Notes under the pieces: generated by a model
The model's database searches: none
The model's input: only the letters and a program-made list of their open reading frames with translations
What the model was told of the DNA's origin: nothing
Source: M3007 sp040397785
Lineage (GTDB): Bacteria; Bacteroidota; Bacteroidia; Chitinophagales; Saprospiraceae
Length of the DNA: 64,000 bases
Reading direction: 5' to 3'
Assembly (NCBI GenBank): GCA_040397785.1
Contig: JBBAVI010000004.1
Coordinates: 1 to 64,000 of the forward strand
Translations under genes and position numbers: made by a program
In this document: one piece after another, positions 62,762 through 64,000 of the stretch
How the letters are laid out: the number at the start of each line of letters is the position of its first letter
Position numbering within the stretch: position 1 is the stretch's first letter

Positions 62762-63871
62762 TTAGCGTTTCAGCAAAGTCTGAATTCTTGCCCAAGGCAC
62801 CAATTTGAAGTTTTGCGGTAAGGCAAGTCCTGAGGAATCCACATTGAATCCATCTTGTACCACCAGCATACCTTGCCCAAAAGCACCGCCCAGGTTGCGG
62901 GCCGTTACGTCTAGTCCATCGGTATCGCCCACGCCATCTACCCCTGCTGCACGGTTGTCCCCTACCACAAAACTGCCCAGGTATCGGTTATTGCCTGCCC
63001 GGTCAAACACCGCATAGGTGTTGTTGCCTTGGGAAGATGCGATCAAATAACCGCTTTGTGGGCCGGTTGGAAAAATGGCTAAACCTTCGATATCATATTG
63101 TATTGGCCGCCCAACGGCTGGAACGCTTTCTGCTAAAAAAGTAAAGGTGGTGGGTGCATCTGGCTCTGCTGCCAGTTTCCAAATCCCTTTATCCTCCTCA
63201 CCCAGGTACACAAAGCCTAATTGGTCATCGGCAACCAGGCCTTCTGGCTGGGTTTTTACTTTAAAGGTGCGCACCAGTTTTCCGCTGATGCCCGCCTCGC
63301 CTTCCGGGGCCAATTGATATTGCTCCATGGCGCCGTCTTTACCATTCACAAACACATAAAACAGGCCCGATTTGGCACTGCGGTAAAGGCAAATGCCGTA
63401 CACTTCGGTTAGTTTGGACTGGATGCGGGGGGCTGGATTTTCGATCAGTTCGCCTTTTTCCGGATCAATGAAATAAATGGCCACCTGGTTGGTTGCTCGG
63501 TCTGAAAATGCGAGAAAATCGACTTTTTTGCCGCTTTTTAAGGTAAAACCGTAACGTAAATCGACATTATTCGGATTTCCGACGGGGTACGACTTGCGCA
63601 ATTTTCCTTGCAGGTCGTACACTTCCAGTCCATAGTGTTTTACGGTGCCGATTACCAGGCTATTGCGGGGTTGATTGGGGTGTACCCAAATGGCAGGATC
63701 ATCGGCAGCGTCTTTGCCTGTTAGCGCGGGAACGGGTGGGGTTTCCACCAGCGCTTCTACCCTTGCTACTTCAGGCGGCGTGGGCTTTTGTATTTTTTGA
63801 CCCGAATGGCAGGCAAAACAAAGTAAAAAACAAAAAAAGACTATGGGTAAATAGGTGATTTTCATGATCAT
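62762..63871 (-). CDS. Beta-propeller phytase lipoprotein
   Basis: A 369-residue surface lipoprotein (lipobox FLLCFAC, Cys about 21). The propeller motifs of alkaline 3-phytases are present: KDAADDPAIWVHPNQP, VDLRYGF, QPEGLVADDQLGFVYLGEEDKGIW, YDIEGLAIF and GDTDGLDVTA. These acidic residues bind Ca and phosphate; the enzyme releases phosphate from phytate. The chosen ATG at 63871 overlaps the stop of the upstream TonB receptor gene by one base (TAATG), pointing to coupled translation. Confidence 0.92.
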   Translation of the reverse strand: MIMKITYLPIVFFCFLLCFACHSGQKIQKPTPPEVARVEALVETPPVPALTGKDAADDPAIWVHPNQPRNSLVIGTVKHYGLEVYDLQGKLRKSYPVGNPNNVDLRYGFTLKSGKKVDFLAFSDRATNQVAIYFIDPEKGELIENPAPRIQSKLTEVYGICLYRSAKSGLFYVFVNGKDGAMEQYQLAPEGEAGISGKLVRTFKVKTQPEGLVADDQLGFVYLGEEDKGIWKLAAEPDAPTTFTFLAESVPAVGRPIQYDIEGLAIFPTGPQSGYLIASSQGNNTYAVFDRAGNNRYLGSFVVGDNRAAGVDGVGDTDGLDVTARNLGGAFGQGMLVVQDGFNVDSSGLALPQNFKLVPWARIQTLLKR

Positions 63872-64000
63872 TAGTGGATGGTGAGGCGTAAACCAATACG
63901 CGCCCATTGTGAATAAAACTCCTGCTGTTTGACGCGATTGGGTTCGCCAAGATAATATCGCAAGGGGGTGTTGAGCAAATTCACCCCATTGAGGTAAACT
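63871..64000 (-). CDS. TonB-dependent receptor, C-terminal end only
   Basis: The last 42 residues of a gene that begins beyond the right edge: VYLNGVNLLNTPLRYYLGEP, then SQWARIGLRLTIH. The N-L-L-N-x-P-L segment and the strand ending the protein are typical of the final barrel strands of TonB receptors. Coupling with phytase suggests uptake of phytate or inositol phosphates (inference). Confidence 0.75.
   Translation of the reverse strand, partial: VYLNGVNLLNTPLRYYLGEPNRVKQQEFYSQWARIGLRLTIH

Overview
The window looks like a chromosomal segment of a member of the Bacteroidota, probably a Saprospiria-like relative (lineage is inference). Signs seen in the sequence: C-terminal type IX secretion sorting domains on two secreted proteins, a DUF5686 outer-membrane protein, a TonB receptor end coupled to a lipoprotein gene, SPII lipoproteins, little Shine-Dalgarno signal, and repeated TAnnTTTG -7 boxes typical of Bacteroidota sigma-ABfr promoters. 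No rRNA, tRNA, CRISPR array or insertion sequence was seen.

Layout. 1-2.4 kb (minus): end of an LptF/LptG permease, rpe and a PolB-type exonuclease. 2.7-3.7 kb (plus): an anchored coiled-coil protein with a strong terminator. 3.8-18.5 kb (minus): a catabolic/redox block with a beta-barrel protein, a DM13 lipoprotein, two short-chain dehydrogenases, a GMC oxidoreductase, a Crp/Fnr regulator, an esterase, a Rieske/heme membrane protein with small membrane partners, an aquaporin, a debranching enzyme and a GH63-type glucosidase. Three palindromes (TGTTAC-N4-GTAACA type) lie upstream of its three transcription units, each centred exactly 36.5 bases from the end of a -7 box. The block therefore reads as one regulon, probably controlled by its own Crp/Fnr protein. 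18.6-20.3 kb: folD and a CBM9-like protein.

20.5-36.6 kb (plus): the complete complex I set nuoA-N in order, with four insertions: a DUF2750 gene (nuoE/nuoF), an AAA ATPase plus TOPRIM/DUF3226 gene pair (nuoF/nuoG), a lipoprotein (nuoK/nuoL), and an SH3-like lipoprotein just after nuoN. The AT-rich ATPase/TOPRIM pair resembles OLD- and PARIS-type defence modules and is the strongest candidate for an undescribed system here.

36.6-46.1 kb: pyrR-pyrB, a TMTC-like membrane TPR protein, a DUF5686 protein and tex. 46.4-56.9 kb (plus): a signalling region. An RsbQ-like alpha/beta hydrolase is translationally coupled to a PAS histidine kinase; then come a 1451-residue kinase with seven PAS and two GAF domains, a receiver, isocitrate dehydrogenase, and a NarL-type regulator/kinase pair followed by a 40-residue membrane ORF. 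57.4-64 kb: a secreted T9SS protein, an uncharacterised helical protein, a secreted endonuclease I, and a beta-propeller phytase lipoprotein coupled to the end of a TonB-dependent receptor.
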